From Acanthochromis polyacanthus (taxonomy: Eukaryota; Chordata; Actinopteri; Pomacentridae), in contig NC_067129.1 in assembly GCF_021347895.1 (NCBI RefSeq), positions 31,471,690 through 31,535,689 of the forward strand: a DNA stretch of 64,000 bases, given 5' to 3'. Position numbers and translations under genes: made by a program. Below the pieces are notes generated by a model. That model was given only the letters and a program-made list of their open reading frames with translations, ran no database searches and had not been told where the DNA came from. Position 1 is the first letter of the stretch. Each line of letters starts with the position of its first letter. Shown one piece after another: positions 51,341-62,830 of this stretch.

Positions 51341-52615
51341 TTTTTGTCATGTATTTATCCATTTTTTTACATATTTTGTGGAGAAGAAAACAACCTTTTG
51401 TTTCCTTTCCACAAAAAAAACACCAAAAGAAGGGTCACGATTCACTTGTTTCCAACATTAAAACGATTAAACTGCTGCTTGCTCGTTTATTTCTGCTTTT
51501 CTTCATACTCAGAATGATGCAGCACTTTCATTTCTAACAAAACAGGACCAGAGACATTTTTTTTTCTTCCCGTGGACACCCTCCTCTGACCTCTAATGTT
51601 TTCAGATAAATTATTCATCGCAGCGTCTCTTTTGCTCCTCTCAGCTATAAATCGACTTGAACGTCTGCCCGTCAGGAAGGTTTTTAATGTAAATCGTGAG
51701 TCCGACTCCCTCAGTTCGCCTCTGAATCACTCCTTTGGTTTTCACTTACGGCTGCAGTTCTCTCGTACTTCTTTCTCCTGAGCTGCCTCTCCATCTTCCG
51801 TCCTGACATCCAGGCTGAACACATGCTCTTATCTCAATACCGCTGTTTCTTTGGTGTCAGACGGCGAAATGGAAAATCCATCATCGCTGGCGACGAAATT
51901 CGTGTCCGGAAACCATTTCTCTGACTCCCTCTGTGCACAAAAGAGTCACTTATTTCCCTTCGTGTCGGCAGAGGAGACGAGTTCTACCTCCTCATTTAAG
52001 AAATGAATGCTAGACTTTTCATACATTTAATATTATTGCAGAATCTTGCAACAGAACAAAGAAAACAACGGCTCCTAAAGTGTCCTCGGATTCCAATTTC
52101 CAAAGCAATAGTTGAAGCGAATGAGATTTTCCTTCTTCCTAACACGTGTGGAATTAGATTAAAGTCCATAATGTTTCCCAGTTGGACGGATTATTGCTGT
52201 AGAGCCTCACACAAGGTACCATGCAGCTAATATTTAGCAACAAATCTGCACTTCAAAGCCCAGCACTCTGCTCCGTGTTGGTAATTTCACTTTTGTGGAG
52301 TCGGTAAATGGAAAATGAAAGCAAAACAAAATAAATCATTTTTAATAGGTTAACGAAGCTGATTTCTGCATCCAGCATTCACAATACAACGTTCCACAGT
52401 GAACGGATGCATAAATAAGAGTTTAAAATCTCAGTTTAATCTTAAGGAAAACTTTAAGATTAAAGCGTCGGTTTACACGTTTTTTGGAGATTTACTCAGC
52501 ATTTTGCATCATCAGAGACACTTGTTAAGTCACATGAAGGTCATTTGTACATCTTTACAAAGTAGCATATTGCAGACTTAGTGTTCTTTAGACATTAGTG
52601 CTACCTTTTCACAGT
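51341..52615. other. Intergenic stretch
   Basis: Unique-looking; short open frames without domains. No RNA or transposon recognised. Confidence 0.5.
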
Positions 52616-52619
52616 TTTT

Positions 52620-53480
52620 TGAGGCCTGTCTAAAAAAAGTTGCCACCTGGATTTAACTAAACAAATAAGGAAAGAGTCTTCTATCGGATGATTACTGCAG
52701 TGATGACAACTTCTTTAACCCTAGCTGATGCAGTGAGGAGCTTCTCATTTCTTAAACAACCATGTTAGAAGACATATCCTGTGGTGGTGGAAAGGATGTT
52801 AATCTGTTTCAGAAGGGTCAAATTATCAACCTGCATCAAGCAAAGAACACAACTAAGGAGATTTCTGAAACTACTAAAATCAGGTTAAGAACCGTCTAAC
52901 GCGTTATTAAAACCTGAAGGATAGTGGAGAACCATCATCAACGATGAACAAATGTGGTTGGAACAAATTCTTAGATGATCAAAGGAAATCAACAGTAGAA
53001 CTCAGAGCTATGTTTAACAGTGAAAGTACGAACATTTCCACACATGCAATGTGAAGTGAACTCAAAGGACTGGGACTAAACAGCTGTAACTGTAAGAAAA
53101 CCACTGATCAGTGAGGCTAATCAGAAAAAAAAGGTTTCAGTTTGCTAGGTAGCATAAAGATTGGACTCTGGAGCAATGGAAGGTCATGTGGTCTGATGAG
53201 TCCAGATTTACCCTGTTCCAGAGTGATGGGGGCATCAGGATAAGAAGAAAGGTAGATGATGATGAACTCATCATGTCTAGTGCCTACCAGCCAGTGGGGG
53301 TTAGAGTTATGATCTGGGGTTGGTCAGGTTCAGCAACGTTATGTTCCCAAAGAATGAGATCAGATACCTGAAGATACTAAATGACCAGGTCTTTACATCA
53401 GTGGAAATTTTCTTCTCTGTTGGTGTGGGCATGTTCCAAGATGATGATGCCAGGATTCATGAGGCTCAATGAAATGATGC
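52620..53480 (+). pseudogene. Heavily decayed Tc1-like transposase
   Basis: On the + strand, 53186-53371 reads MWSDESRFTLFQSDGGIRIR, with the first catalytic Asp in context, then VRVMIWGWSG and a broken continuation. Around 53435 CAAGATGATGATGCCAGGAT preserves the QDDxAR second-Asp box. Upstream (52790-53000), HTH-region codons are present but interrupted by stops. No intact ends were found. It is older than the other Tc1 copies in the window. Confidence 0.82.
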
Positions 53481-53689
53481 CACAGTGAATGAGTGCCAAA
53501 CTCAAAGCTAACAGCAGTCCAACAAAATAGCAGAGTGTGTGTCTTTTATTTTGGACAAGCAGTGTGTTATAAACACTGCATAAATCTACACAAGTAAACC
53601 CAGCTGCTACATGTTGGATAAGATGGATTTTGCACACAAGAGTCTTTTCTAGAACTTTTGTCTGAGACCGTAGGGTTCGAGAGGGTAAA

Positions 53690-54860
53690 TTTTCAACTAA
53701 CGCTGAGTGATTCTTTTATTCGGGTCATAGAGTTGTTTGTCTGAATTTCTAGACTTTGTTGAGAGCTCAAGACTTGTTTCGTGTCTGAGGTTCTAGGATC
53801 CTTTGAGGCTGTTGAGACATCTAAAATAATCTGTTCTAGACTCTTTGGAGTTCTACAAATATGGAGGTCTGGGTTTGAGGTTCTAAAGTCGCTCAAGGCT
53901 TTGGAGTTGCTGCAGATGTCCAGTCTAGAATTCTTTGAGGACACAGATATTTGGAATTGTCGAGGTTTGTGTTTGATATTTTATGATTCTTTGTATTGTA
54001 GATGTCTCGAGTGTTCATGTTCTAGAATCATTCACTAGAAGTTGTGGAGCTTCACACCTGGACTTCTATAGTTCTCTATTTGAGTGGAGTTCTAGAATTG
54101 TAGAAGTTTTTCTTTGAATCCACAGTGGTGTTCTCGAATTTTAGACGCTGAGAGGTTCTAGACTTCCTTATTTAAAGATGGGTTTGAGGGTGTAGAGTCA
54201 CTCAAGGCTTCGGAGTTGCTTTAGATGTCTGTGACAGTCTAGAATTCTTCAAGGATGCAGATATTTGGGGACTGTAGAGGTTTTTGTTATATATTTTAGA
54301 ATTCTTTGCTTTGTAGATATGTCTTGAGTGTTTATGTTCTAGAATTATTTGCTAGAAGTTGTCTAGCTTCACACCTGAACTTCTAGAGTTCTCTATTTGA
54401 GTGGAGTTCTTGGAATCGTAGAGGTTTGTGTTTGATGTTCTAGAATCCACGATGGCATTGTAGAATTTTAGATTCTGAGAGTTCTAGACTTCCTCATTCA
54501 AGGATAAGTTTTAGGTTCTAGAGTCACTCAAGATTTTGGAGTTGCTGTAGATGTCTGTGATGTTCTACAATTCTTTGAGGATCCAGACATCTAGAATGGT
54601 ACAAGTTTGTGTTTGAGGTTTTAGAATTTTTACTTTTAGGGCTGTAGATGTCTGAAGTCTTTATGTTCTAGAATTATTTGCTAAAAGTTGCGGAGCTTCA
54701 CACCTGGAGTTCTAGAGTTCTCTGTTGAGGCAGTCGTGTTCTAGAAAAGCAGAAGTGTGCATTCTGGAGTCCTTTAATGTCCTGTAATGTTCTACACTGG
54801 AGTTTGTAGAGTTCACAGTATGAAATTCTAGAATAGCAGAGATCTGTTTTTTAGGTCCTG
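53690..54860 (+). repeat. 310-325-bp tandem repeat rich in TTCTAGA words, about 3.5 copies
   Basis: Copies start near 53878, 54186 and 54511 with GGTTCTAGAGTCACTCAAGG-like text followed by TTGGAGTTGCTGCAGATGTC, AGAATTCTTTGAGGA, GGTTTGTGTTTGA and GAGCTTCACACCTGGACTTC. Shorter internal units based on TTCTAGAAT also repeat. Confidence 0.92.
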
Positions 54861-54889
54861 AAACACAGAAACTTAAAACCACATAATCT

Positions 54890-55300
54890 TTAAATGATTG
54901 TCAATGACTACAACAAACCCATCTGAGATCTATAGCAACAGAACATCAAAGCAACAGCTTCAATATTTCATAATTCCAATATAAACAAAAGATATTCTGG
55001 TTTCTGGTTTCATAATTTAGTGTTTCTGAGGTAAAACTTGTTCAGACTTCTCTATTGCTGATTTACCTCTAAAACATCTTCACATTTTAGCCTCTAAAAC
55101 CATGTTTGACTTCATTCCTCATCCAGAGAGTGACAACCAGAACAATTTGTTTAAATGTCAGGTCCTCTGCTGGCACCAAGTAATGGTAATAATGCTTTTA
55201 AATGATCAGAATCTGACGTCCATCAAGGTAAAAAGCCCCAATAATAACATTGGAGCCAATTATTACCATCAAATGAAATGGCTGAGGGTTACATAATATG
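54890..55300. repeat. Second full copy of 3'-flank segmental repeat
   Basis: Pairs with 50990-51340 and 50435-50620. Confidence 0.93.
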
Positions 55301-55439
55301 TCCATTTTCTCATGCTTTTGTCCTTTTGTTCACATATTTTGTGTGTTTACATGAAGCAGCATTTAGCTATTTATTGGTGAAATGTAGTATTTACAAATGA
55401 GAAACGTGATTGTTAAAACGGATGGCTGCAGTCAAAGAT

Positions 55440-56753
55440 TAACCCTAAATTTAACAAATCTGACCTGTACTCAAACAGTAGAATAGGAATATACATAAAA
55501 TCCATAAAAACTGTTTGTTATTTTATCTCAAAATCTGGTTTTGGACGCAGAAGCGTGAGTGGTGAGACATAAAATGCTGGTTTTATATTGACACGACCCC
55601 CATAAGGAACCCAATTATAAGGACTGAAATAACAAGATGGTGATTAGTCTGTTTCAAGACAGACTAATTAACATGAAAATCAGACACTTTGTTCTGCTTT
55701 TATAGCTTCTGGCTCAGATACATGGTGTAATATTGATTTTTTAAATTTTTTAATCTGCCAGCAGGCTTTGGGGTTCAGCAGTTAATCAACAAAGCACACA
55801 GACAGGAAGTAGGCAGAAAATCAAAAACTAGACACTGAAAAGAGTAAAAAAAAAAAAAACACGCATAAAGCTTACGAGCAACAACAGGAGTCAGGCGTCA
55901 AATAATCTGCAAAATAACAAGAAACTGTTGGAATTCTAAAGTACTGAGAGGAAAAAGGCAACTGGGAGAATAATAATAATAATAATAATAGCTTTAATTT
56001 ACACCCGAGTGAACAAAGTACTTTACAAACAGGACAAAAAAGAAAAATAGGAAACTCAGGAAAACCACAAAACAACTGGTACAAGATTTACAAAAGAAAT
56101 AAGGATAAAGTGGTGTATGGAGAATGGATGGATGGATAAATACAACAGCAGATGAAATAAATAAAGAACCAAAAATGCCAAAACCAATAAAGCACAAAGA
56201 ACAAGTGGAATAGAAGAGAACAGAAAACCTTAAACACAAGGCTAAAAATAATAGCATTAGTGACAAAAATGAAGTGCAAAAAAAGAATAAAACAAACAAA
56301 TAATTGAAAATTGAATGAAACCATCAAAATAAATGATGTATTAAAGCAAGAGTTAAAAAATGGATTTTAATGAGTGATTGGAAGATTTAGAGGGAGTTTG
56401 ACTGCACAAAATTATCAAAAAGCATGAAAACATCACAAAAATGGTCTGAATCGAGCCTCTTCGTGTTGGTTTCCACACCTTTACTGTTTGGACTTGTTGC
56501 TTCTTGTTTTGCCGCTTTTTTTACTCGACATTAACGGTCCAATTTAAATGTCATTTCTTGCTCATACTTGGCTGTAAACCTGCTGCTTCGCTTCACTTCG
56601 CTCACTGTTTACTCTCGCTTACCGAGACCCGTCCGATCCTCAAACTCCTGCATCGAGCCGTCAGTTAACTCGTCTTGTTGTGTAAAATGGTAATTGCGGC
56701 CCGATGATTCACGCTCACACCTCCAGAGAAATATTTCTTGGCCTCGAGGAAAC
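55440..56753. repeat. Right copy of 1.3-kb near-identical duplication
   Basis: Matches 1-1314. Here the sequence continues without a gap on both sides (GTCAAAGATT before, TGAGAAAAAAATC after), so this is the more trustworthy placement. Confidence 0.95.
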
Positions 56754-58035
56754 TGAGAAAAAAATCAAATGCTGAACATGAGACAAACACCTTGATGATG
56801 TCGATGATTCACCTCGTGAGTTTATATAAAAGGAGGTCCTTCAAACACCGTATCCACAACTACAAATGTGCTCTGGAGTATTAAAAGAGATGGAAGCTTT
56901 CTGGTAACCACAGTGACGTCCACATGCCTCATTTTGCTTTGTATTTTTCAGATTTTGTACAAAAGGATTCTTTGAAAACCATCATCCAACATACACTTCA
57001 CTGCTCGAGCATCAGTTTTTTTTACAAACAGTTTGTATTTTTAAGTCAGATTTTCAAAAAAAAAAAAAAAGTAGAAATCAGGCTTGTTTCTTCACTGAAA
57101 GCTCATTTTAATGTGGAGGATGTCGAAGAAACCCAGAAGAGCCTTTGCTGCAGGGTTTGAACTGAGCCTGGAAAAGATTATTCTCCTTTTCTGTTCAAAC
57201 TCCTGAAGCTTCAGGCGTCTTTATTTTTTAATTAACTCCTGAAAAACATCCTAATTTAAAGTCTGCGAAGACAAAATGAACCACGCTGATCAAAGACACA
57301 AGGCAGAATTGAAAAACACAAAAAGGCTCTGTGTATCTGCATAATCAGGTTAAAGCGAGATCTGAAAAATTGTGGCAAAAAAACTGACATTTTTACTTAA
57401 TATCAGACTGCAAATAATAGAACTAAACAATGAGACGGTTACACTGATGTTACTGATGCAACAGGAATGACGGTCCACAGTTCCGTTCTAGTTCTAGTTC
57501 TGAATCTGCGTCTATAAAAACCAAAAACTGGATCTGGTTTAGGTTTGGCCACCATGTGAGTTGAAGTAATCTCGCTGGAAGTCCCGTTCTGATCACATAC
57601 AGATGTATATTCATGATTTCAGGGAGCAAAGATCAAATTCTGACCCAAACTTCATGTCAAGGATCATCAGCAGTAATGGAAGTGGGTCTACAGCTACCAT
57701 TAACAGAAGAACCAACTTTCATAGTGGAAGAATCTCATTCTCCGAGAACATAAATGACTGTAAGGATCCCATGAAGTCCTGTTCTGAAGTGGTATGTATC
57801 CACAGAATCTGTCTTTCACTCACTTAACATTTATGGTCTATGCAAGCAGCTGTACAGTGTATTCTGGTAACTGAGCATCCAGCTCGACTCACCACATCTG
57901 GACACTCCTGAACAACGTTTAATCAAACCGTCAAATCAGGTGAGAACAGTGGTTTGAGAGCGACGATTGTGTTGCTGTGGCCAATAAATTTGTATTGTTG
58001 GGCCAATACACCATAACGCCAGAGTTCAGGTTGTC
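56754..58035. other. Intergenic stretch
   Basis: Unique-looking. No frame with a recognisable domain; a poly(A)/(T)-rich patch near 57050-57071. Confidence 0.5.
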
Positions 58036-58048
58036 TGAATGTTCTACT
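58036..58048. repeat. Target-site duplication, left (TGAATGTTCTACT)
   Basis: The 13-bp TGAATGTTCTACT is repeated exactly at 58646-58658, bracketing the LINE fragment. Confidence 0.93.
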
Positions 58049-58645
58049 CTCACTCCATAATGGAGCGAGAGATGGACAGGCAAATTGGTGCGACGTCCGC
58101 AGTAATGCGGGCGTTGTACCGAACCGTCATGGTGAAGAAGGAGCTGAGCCGTAAAGTGAAGCTCTCGATTTACCAGTCCATCTACGTTCCAACCCTCACC
58201 TATGGTCATGAGCTTTGGGTAGTGACCGAAAGAAAAAGATCGCAGATACAAGCGGCCGAAATGAGCTTCCTCCGTAGGGTGGCTGGATTCAGCCTTAGAG
58301 ATAGGCTTGAGGAGCTCAGACATCCGGAGGGAGCTCGGAGTAGAGCCGCTGCTCCTTCGCATCGAAAGGAGCCAGTTGAGGTGGTTTGGTAATCTGATTT
58401 GGATGCTTCCAGGGAGACTTCCTTTGGAGGTTTTCCGAGCACGTCCGTCTGGGAGGAGACCCCGCGGTACACCCAGAACCCGCTGGAGGGGTTATATATC
58501 TCGTCCGACCTGGGAACGCCTCGGGATCCTCCAGGAAGCGCTGGAAAGCGTTGCTGGGGGGAGGGACGTCTGGAACGACCTGCTTCGCCTGCTGCCTCCG
58601 CGACCCGGCCCCGGATAAACGGAAGAAAATGGATGGATGGATGGA
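58049..58645 (+). pseudogene. 5'-truncated RTE/Rex3-like LINE tail (C-terminal reverse transcriptase region)
   Basis: The fragment encodes MEREMDRQIGATSAVMRALY and YVPTLTYGHELWVVTERKRS, then after a frameshift near 58306 RSSDIRRELGVEPLLLRIER, RSQLRWFG and RLLPPRPGPG before a stop. This is the very common C-terminal end of a fish LINE of the RTE type. The 3' end is a run of ATGG repeats, matching the short tandem tail I recall for Rex3. An exact 13-bp target-site duplication shows a 5'-truncated insertion of about 600 bp. It is non-functional. Confidence 0.9.
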
Positions 58646-58658
58646 TGAATGTTCTACT
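58646..58658. repeat. Target-site duplication, right
   Basis: Exact copy of 58036-58048, directly after the ATGG tail. Confidence 0.93.
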
Positions 58659-59190
58659 TCTTCAACAGAACTCTACATTGACAATCCAACCCTGGAGGTC
58701 AAGTTCAAGCTCCACAGCCATGAACATGGAACGCTTCTTCTTTAGTCTTGGAGAATCTTCCATGGTGAAGCTGCTGCTTGGTCTGTGGATTATAACCACA
58801 GATACACCTCTAGTCACTCATGATGGGTTTGTCTGTTTTAAAATTTGATATTTGCTGTCTGTGGAAGTTAGACGTCTACAGTGAAACCTCAAGTGGTCAG
58901 AACAAGAAACTAAGTGTTGCAGGAGCACTGGGAGCAGAGTGTCACTGCACGTGTAGAATACTTTGTTGAAAAAATTAATCAGGGACTTTAAAAAGTGTTT
59001 TACAGGCACATACTCTGAGATTTTCATTCTGAAAAGAAATCCTTCAGAGTACTCATTAGGAACAGATGTCACTACAACACCTACACCTTTATTATATATC
59101 ATGAATCTAATTTTTTCAGAACGGTTGAAAGGCATGATGTGACCGCCCAGAATGATACGTTAGAGATAGATTATATTGATCATTGCTTCA
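58659..59190. other. Intergenic stretch
   Basis: Unique-looking, no gene recognised. Confidence 0.5.
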
Positions 59191-59194
59191 TAAA

Positions 59195-59512
59195 TACTGC
59201 TGTTCACAAGTTTGGGGTCACTTAGAAATGTAATATTTTTTGAAAGAACAGTTTTTTTCCCCCCAATGAAGACAAAATGAAATAAATTATAAACCCAGTC
59301 TAGACATAGTTAATGTGGTAAATGACTATTCTAGCTGGAAACGGATGATTTTTAATGGAATATCTCCATAGGGGTACAGAGGAACATTTCCAGCAACCAT
59401 CACTCCTGTGTTCTAATGCTACATTGTGTTAGCTAATGCTGTTGAAAGGCTCATTGATGATTAGAAAACTCGTGTATAATTTTGTTAGCACATTGATAAC
59501 AGTGTGACTTTT
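59195..59512. mobile_element. Tc1/mariner-type MITE fragment
   Basis: GTTCACAAGTTTGGGGTCAC followed by phrases such as TCTAGCTGGAAACGGATGA, AATGGAATATCTCCATAGGG and GTTCTAATGCTACATTGTGT match a common vertebrate non-autonomous Tc1/mariner repeat as I remember it. The right TIR is worn and not clearly visible. Confidence 0.65.
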
Positions 59513-59514
59513 AA

Positions 59515-59725
59515 CTCATTTAGAGCAACTTTAACTAACGTAGAGCAACTTTAAATAATATAGAACAACTTTAACTAATATAGAGCAGCTTTAAATAATA
59601 TGGATCAACTTTAAGATAGAGCAACTTTAACTTATAATATACACTTTAATTAATATAGAGCAACTTTAACCAATGCAGAGCAACTTTAACACTTTTAGAG
59701 CAACTTTAATATAGAGCATCATTAA
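59515..59725 (+). repeat. Short tandem array (TAGAGCAACTTTAACTAATA)
   Basis: About ten degenerate units of roughly 20 bp, directly after the MITE. Confidence 0.92.
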
Positions 59726-60000
59726 TTAATTTACTGTATAAAAGTAACAAAAGGGTGAAACATCCATGCAGGTGAATACGCTTTACAGGTGTTGTATTTA
59801 CCTCTTCTTCTCAGCAGCAGTCTCATATTGTGCACGTGCTTCAGCTAACAGCTTAAATTGGTGTTTCATTGTGTTTTAAGCATTCTTCTTGGTGTCCATG
59901 GGGGTAAATGAAGGTGTGAAGCCTCGGAGCTGACAGCGGCCGTTTATCTGCTCAGAGAGGTCAAGACAAAGACGGTGAAATGTGACGTTTCTTTGGCGGT
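59726..60000. other. Intergenic stretch
   Basis: Nothing recognised. Confidence 0.45.
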
Positions 60001-60350
60001 GTAACGAGGCAGCTCGACGCCCGCCGTGAATTCTCTTTGCTGACATTTTTCCAGCCGAACACTGAGGCGGTGGAACAAAGACGTTCTCCTCCGTCAGACC
60101 TGACTCAGCCTCCAGCGCCGGGGCCGGGATGGCACCTCGGAGAACGTGTGTTGCCCCGGCAACCTGCTCAGCCTTGTTTACACGTAGTAAAGAGGGAACA
60201 TCAGCCGCGCATCACCAAGGCAACGGCTCAGCATCGGCACCCCCCGATTGGAGGATCCCGTCGTCCACGCCCACTGTTGCATCACAGCTGTTAGAACAAA
60301 CTCGCATCACAAATCTTCCCACGACTGGTGCCAACATGGAGGCTCCCCGA
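60001..60350. promoter_or_regulatory. GC-rich island with RFX X-box-like motifs
   Basis: GC and CpG content rise sharply over about 350 bp of AT-rich surroundings. GTTGCCCCGGCAAC (60150-60163) is a perfect inverted 6+2+6 X-box. ATCACCAAGGCAAC (60211-60224) is a near match, and an ATTGG (reverse CCAAT) lies near 60245. The island also has the acceptor-like TTTTTCCAG at 60044-60052, so an exon is possible, but no open frame has a domain I recognise. It is most likely a distal promoter or enhancer. Confidence 0.42.
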
Positions 60351-61320
60351 TGACCAGGAGTAATGGATTAATCTAAAATCAAGTCTGCAGAGACACCTCA
60401 GGAGGTAGACAGACTTCTGAGAGATGCTTAGAGGTTAGAGGTGGTGCTTTGATTAAATGCCGTGTCTGATGTGTTTGAAATCCTATAAAAACAACATCTA
60501 TGTCTCTCTCCTCAGTCGAAAATCCAGAATCTGAGATGGTATTTTGCATTTTAGACCAGAACTCAACCATTCTTGAGCTCATCATGTTCTGATTGAATCA
60601 CAATATAATTCTGCTGTAATGAAATTATTTTAAAAAAACACTTTGGCTTGTTTGTTTTTTTTTAAACTATAGCGGCAGTTGTAGAAGGCATGAAGAGAAG
60701 GATACTGGCAGTTGGTTTGCATGCATGAGACGAGAACTGTGATTTAAATGGATAATTTTCTGGGAAAAAAAGTAGCAGAGGCACAATCCACATCCTTGGC
60801 AAGACTTGACATTTTCATTGTGTGAGCTGCAGCTCGGAGGTGGCTGTTCCCTGCAGTGAGGAGGGTTTTGAAAACAATGACATGTAGACAGCAGAAGGAA
60901 AGCCAAAGCCAAATGAAATGAGTGCTGCTTTGCACCTCGGTTCCACACAGAACTCCATTCGTTCCTATGAGAACCTCTACAGCTACAATTCTGCAACTGT
61001 CTTTTATGCAAGGCTACGTACATCTGTTATGTTATTATATTATACTCAAGTAATGTACACAGTTAAGAAAATTGGTTTAAAAAATGTGCCAATACCTTTT
61101 TTATTTCCATTTTTATTCCCAATTCTTTTTGTTTTGGTGCTGACAGTGTGCACAATTAAACAAAGACTTTTTCTCATTAATAGATATTTTCCCAGTTTAG
61201 AAACAGAATATAAGCATAATCTGTCCACTTTAAGTAAAGGTAATGAGTCTGTGTTATCTGACTTAAACAGAAATCTAGACATTTTCTGCTATTTCTGATT
61301 ATTTAACAAGCAAAAATGTT
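60351..61320. other. Intergenic stretch
   Basis: Unique-looking, AT-rich toward the end. Short frames have no domain. Confidence 0.5.
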
Positions 61321-61325
61321 TGTTA

Positions 61326-61750
61326 TACAGGGAGTCCTCGACTTACGTCAGAGTTTCGTTCCTATGGTTGATATTCGTCTTAAGTTGGAACTCTGACGAA
61401 AATGTAAACAAAGTCATTACGTGCATCACAACGTCGATGACTTCTTTGGAAAAGTCATGTTATGAGCATTTTATTACATCTAATTTCACTTCCATGGAGA
61501 TGGCGTTTCTTTTCTTCAAAGCACTGCCATCAGAAGAGTCTGACTTACGCTTGTGAGCCTTAATGAAGGGCAAAAAGTTAGCAAATGTTGCACAATCCAA
61601 GGTGGCGTACAACCAGCGAATGTAAACAAAACCTTCTTATAGCACCGCTTGACGACGCATTCATCCGCTCTGCTCGGCAACTAGTTTCACGTAACCAGTT
61701 CAAACAAATTGCCGTAGGTTGAGGACGTCGTAAAATGAGGAAACCCTGTA
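61326..61750. mobile_element. MITE, pogo/Tigger-like, copy 2
   Basis: TACAGGGAGTCCTCGACTTACG at the left end and GTTGAGGACGTCGTAAAATG...CCCTGTA at the right form the inverted ends. It shares the interior with 47232-47630 but is 26 bp longer. Confidence 0.85.
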
Positions 61751-62210
61751 CTCAAATAAATGACACCTGTTTCACTTGAGTAAAACAGAAAAATCCATTT
61801 TTTTCAGTTTTTCTCGAGTCCAGAATTTGCCTCAATCATGCTGAAAAATGTAAACATCTGCAATAAATTTTGGAGAGGAGAGACTGCACCGTGTGAAGCA
61901 GGAAGTTGGAAAAATGAATACGCTAACAGGCTGCTGACAGTCAAATTGTGTAACCTTTCTGCACATTCAGAACACATCACACACATTTCTGTTTGATTCA
62001 ATGAAGACAAAAGACCTCCTCTGTTGGTGGAATTGGTCTGTCGAGCCAGAACTGTCCGGATTAAGGTTCTTTGCCCCAGATTCAATCAAAGTCATTTCAA
62101 ATTCAGCATCTGTGACTCCAGTACTGTTTTTCTAGATAATGCACAGCGCAAGTACATTAAAATGATTAAAAGGAAGTGATGACATGGACAAACACAAGGA
62201 GAGAACGTTG
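61751..62210. other. Intergenic stretch
   Basis: Nothing recognised. Confidence 0.45.
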
Positions 62211-62214
62211 TGGG

Positions 62215-62830
62215 GGTTTAGCTAACGATGGGCACCATGACAAAGACTTCTATTGCGGCTAATGGCTCACAAATTCAAAACAAGACATAACCTACTGAAA
62301 CAGCTTTACCATCACAGTTAGTTGTGGGTTTTGGGTCATGAAACTGTTATAATGCATCTCCGACTCAACAACTTACTGTTTAATACTGTAGCGACCCTGT
62401 AGCTAGCAGCGGGCACCATGAGAAAGACTTATGTTGCAGTTAATGTCTCCTGAACTAAAAACAAGCCAAAATTTACTGGAACAGCTTTTCCATAATGGTT
62501 AGTTCCAATTCCTGGCTCATAAATCCGTTATAGTACACCTCCAACTGCAACTTACTGATTAACTCTGTAGCTAGCAGCGGGCATCATGATGAAAAGTTCT
62601 GTGGTGGTCAATGGCTCAGGAAAGACATAACTTACCAGGACAGGTTTTCCATAACAATTACTTGTGATTTTTGGGTCACAAAACCATCAAAAATACCACC
62701 AACTCAACAACTGTCTAAATCTGTAGAAACCAGAAGAGACACCACTCAGATGACAGGCAGTTCATGTTAGCTAGCAGAGCACCATGGCAACGGGCACCAT
62801 GACACAGACTTCCATGATGCTTAATGACCT
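62215..62830. repeat. 170-200-bp tandem repeat (GGGCACCATGACAAAGACTT), about 3.5 copies
   Basis: Copies near 62222, 62401, 62569 and 62770 share AGCTAGCAGCGGGCACCATG, AAAGACTT, CTTACTG and CAACTCAACAACT-like text. The lead sequence also occurs singly at 47178 and, reverse complemented, at 23155 and 24250. Confidence 0.9.

Noticed and set aside
58039..58618. Host gene
   Set aside because: Sequence is a LINE reverse-transcriptase tail with target-site duplication and frameshift.
60037..60353. Proline/arginine-rich coding exon
   Set aside because: Two overlapping frames, no domain and no matching donor that I can defend. A regulatory island explains it better, though an exon is not excluded.
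61046..61298. Small genes on both strands near 61.1 kb
   Set aside because: Antiparallel frames over the same AT-rich DNA, no domain or promoter.
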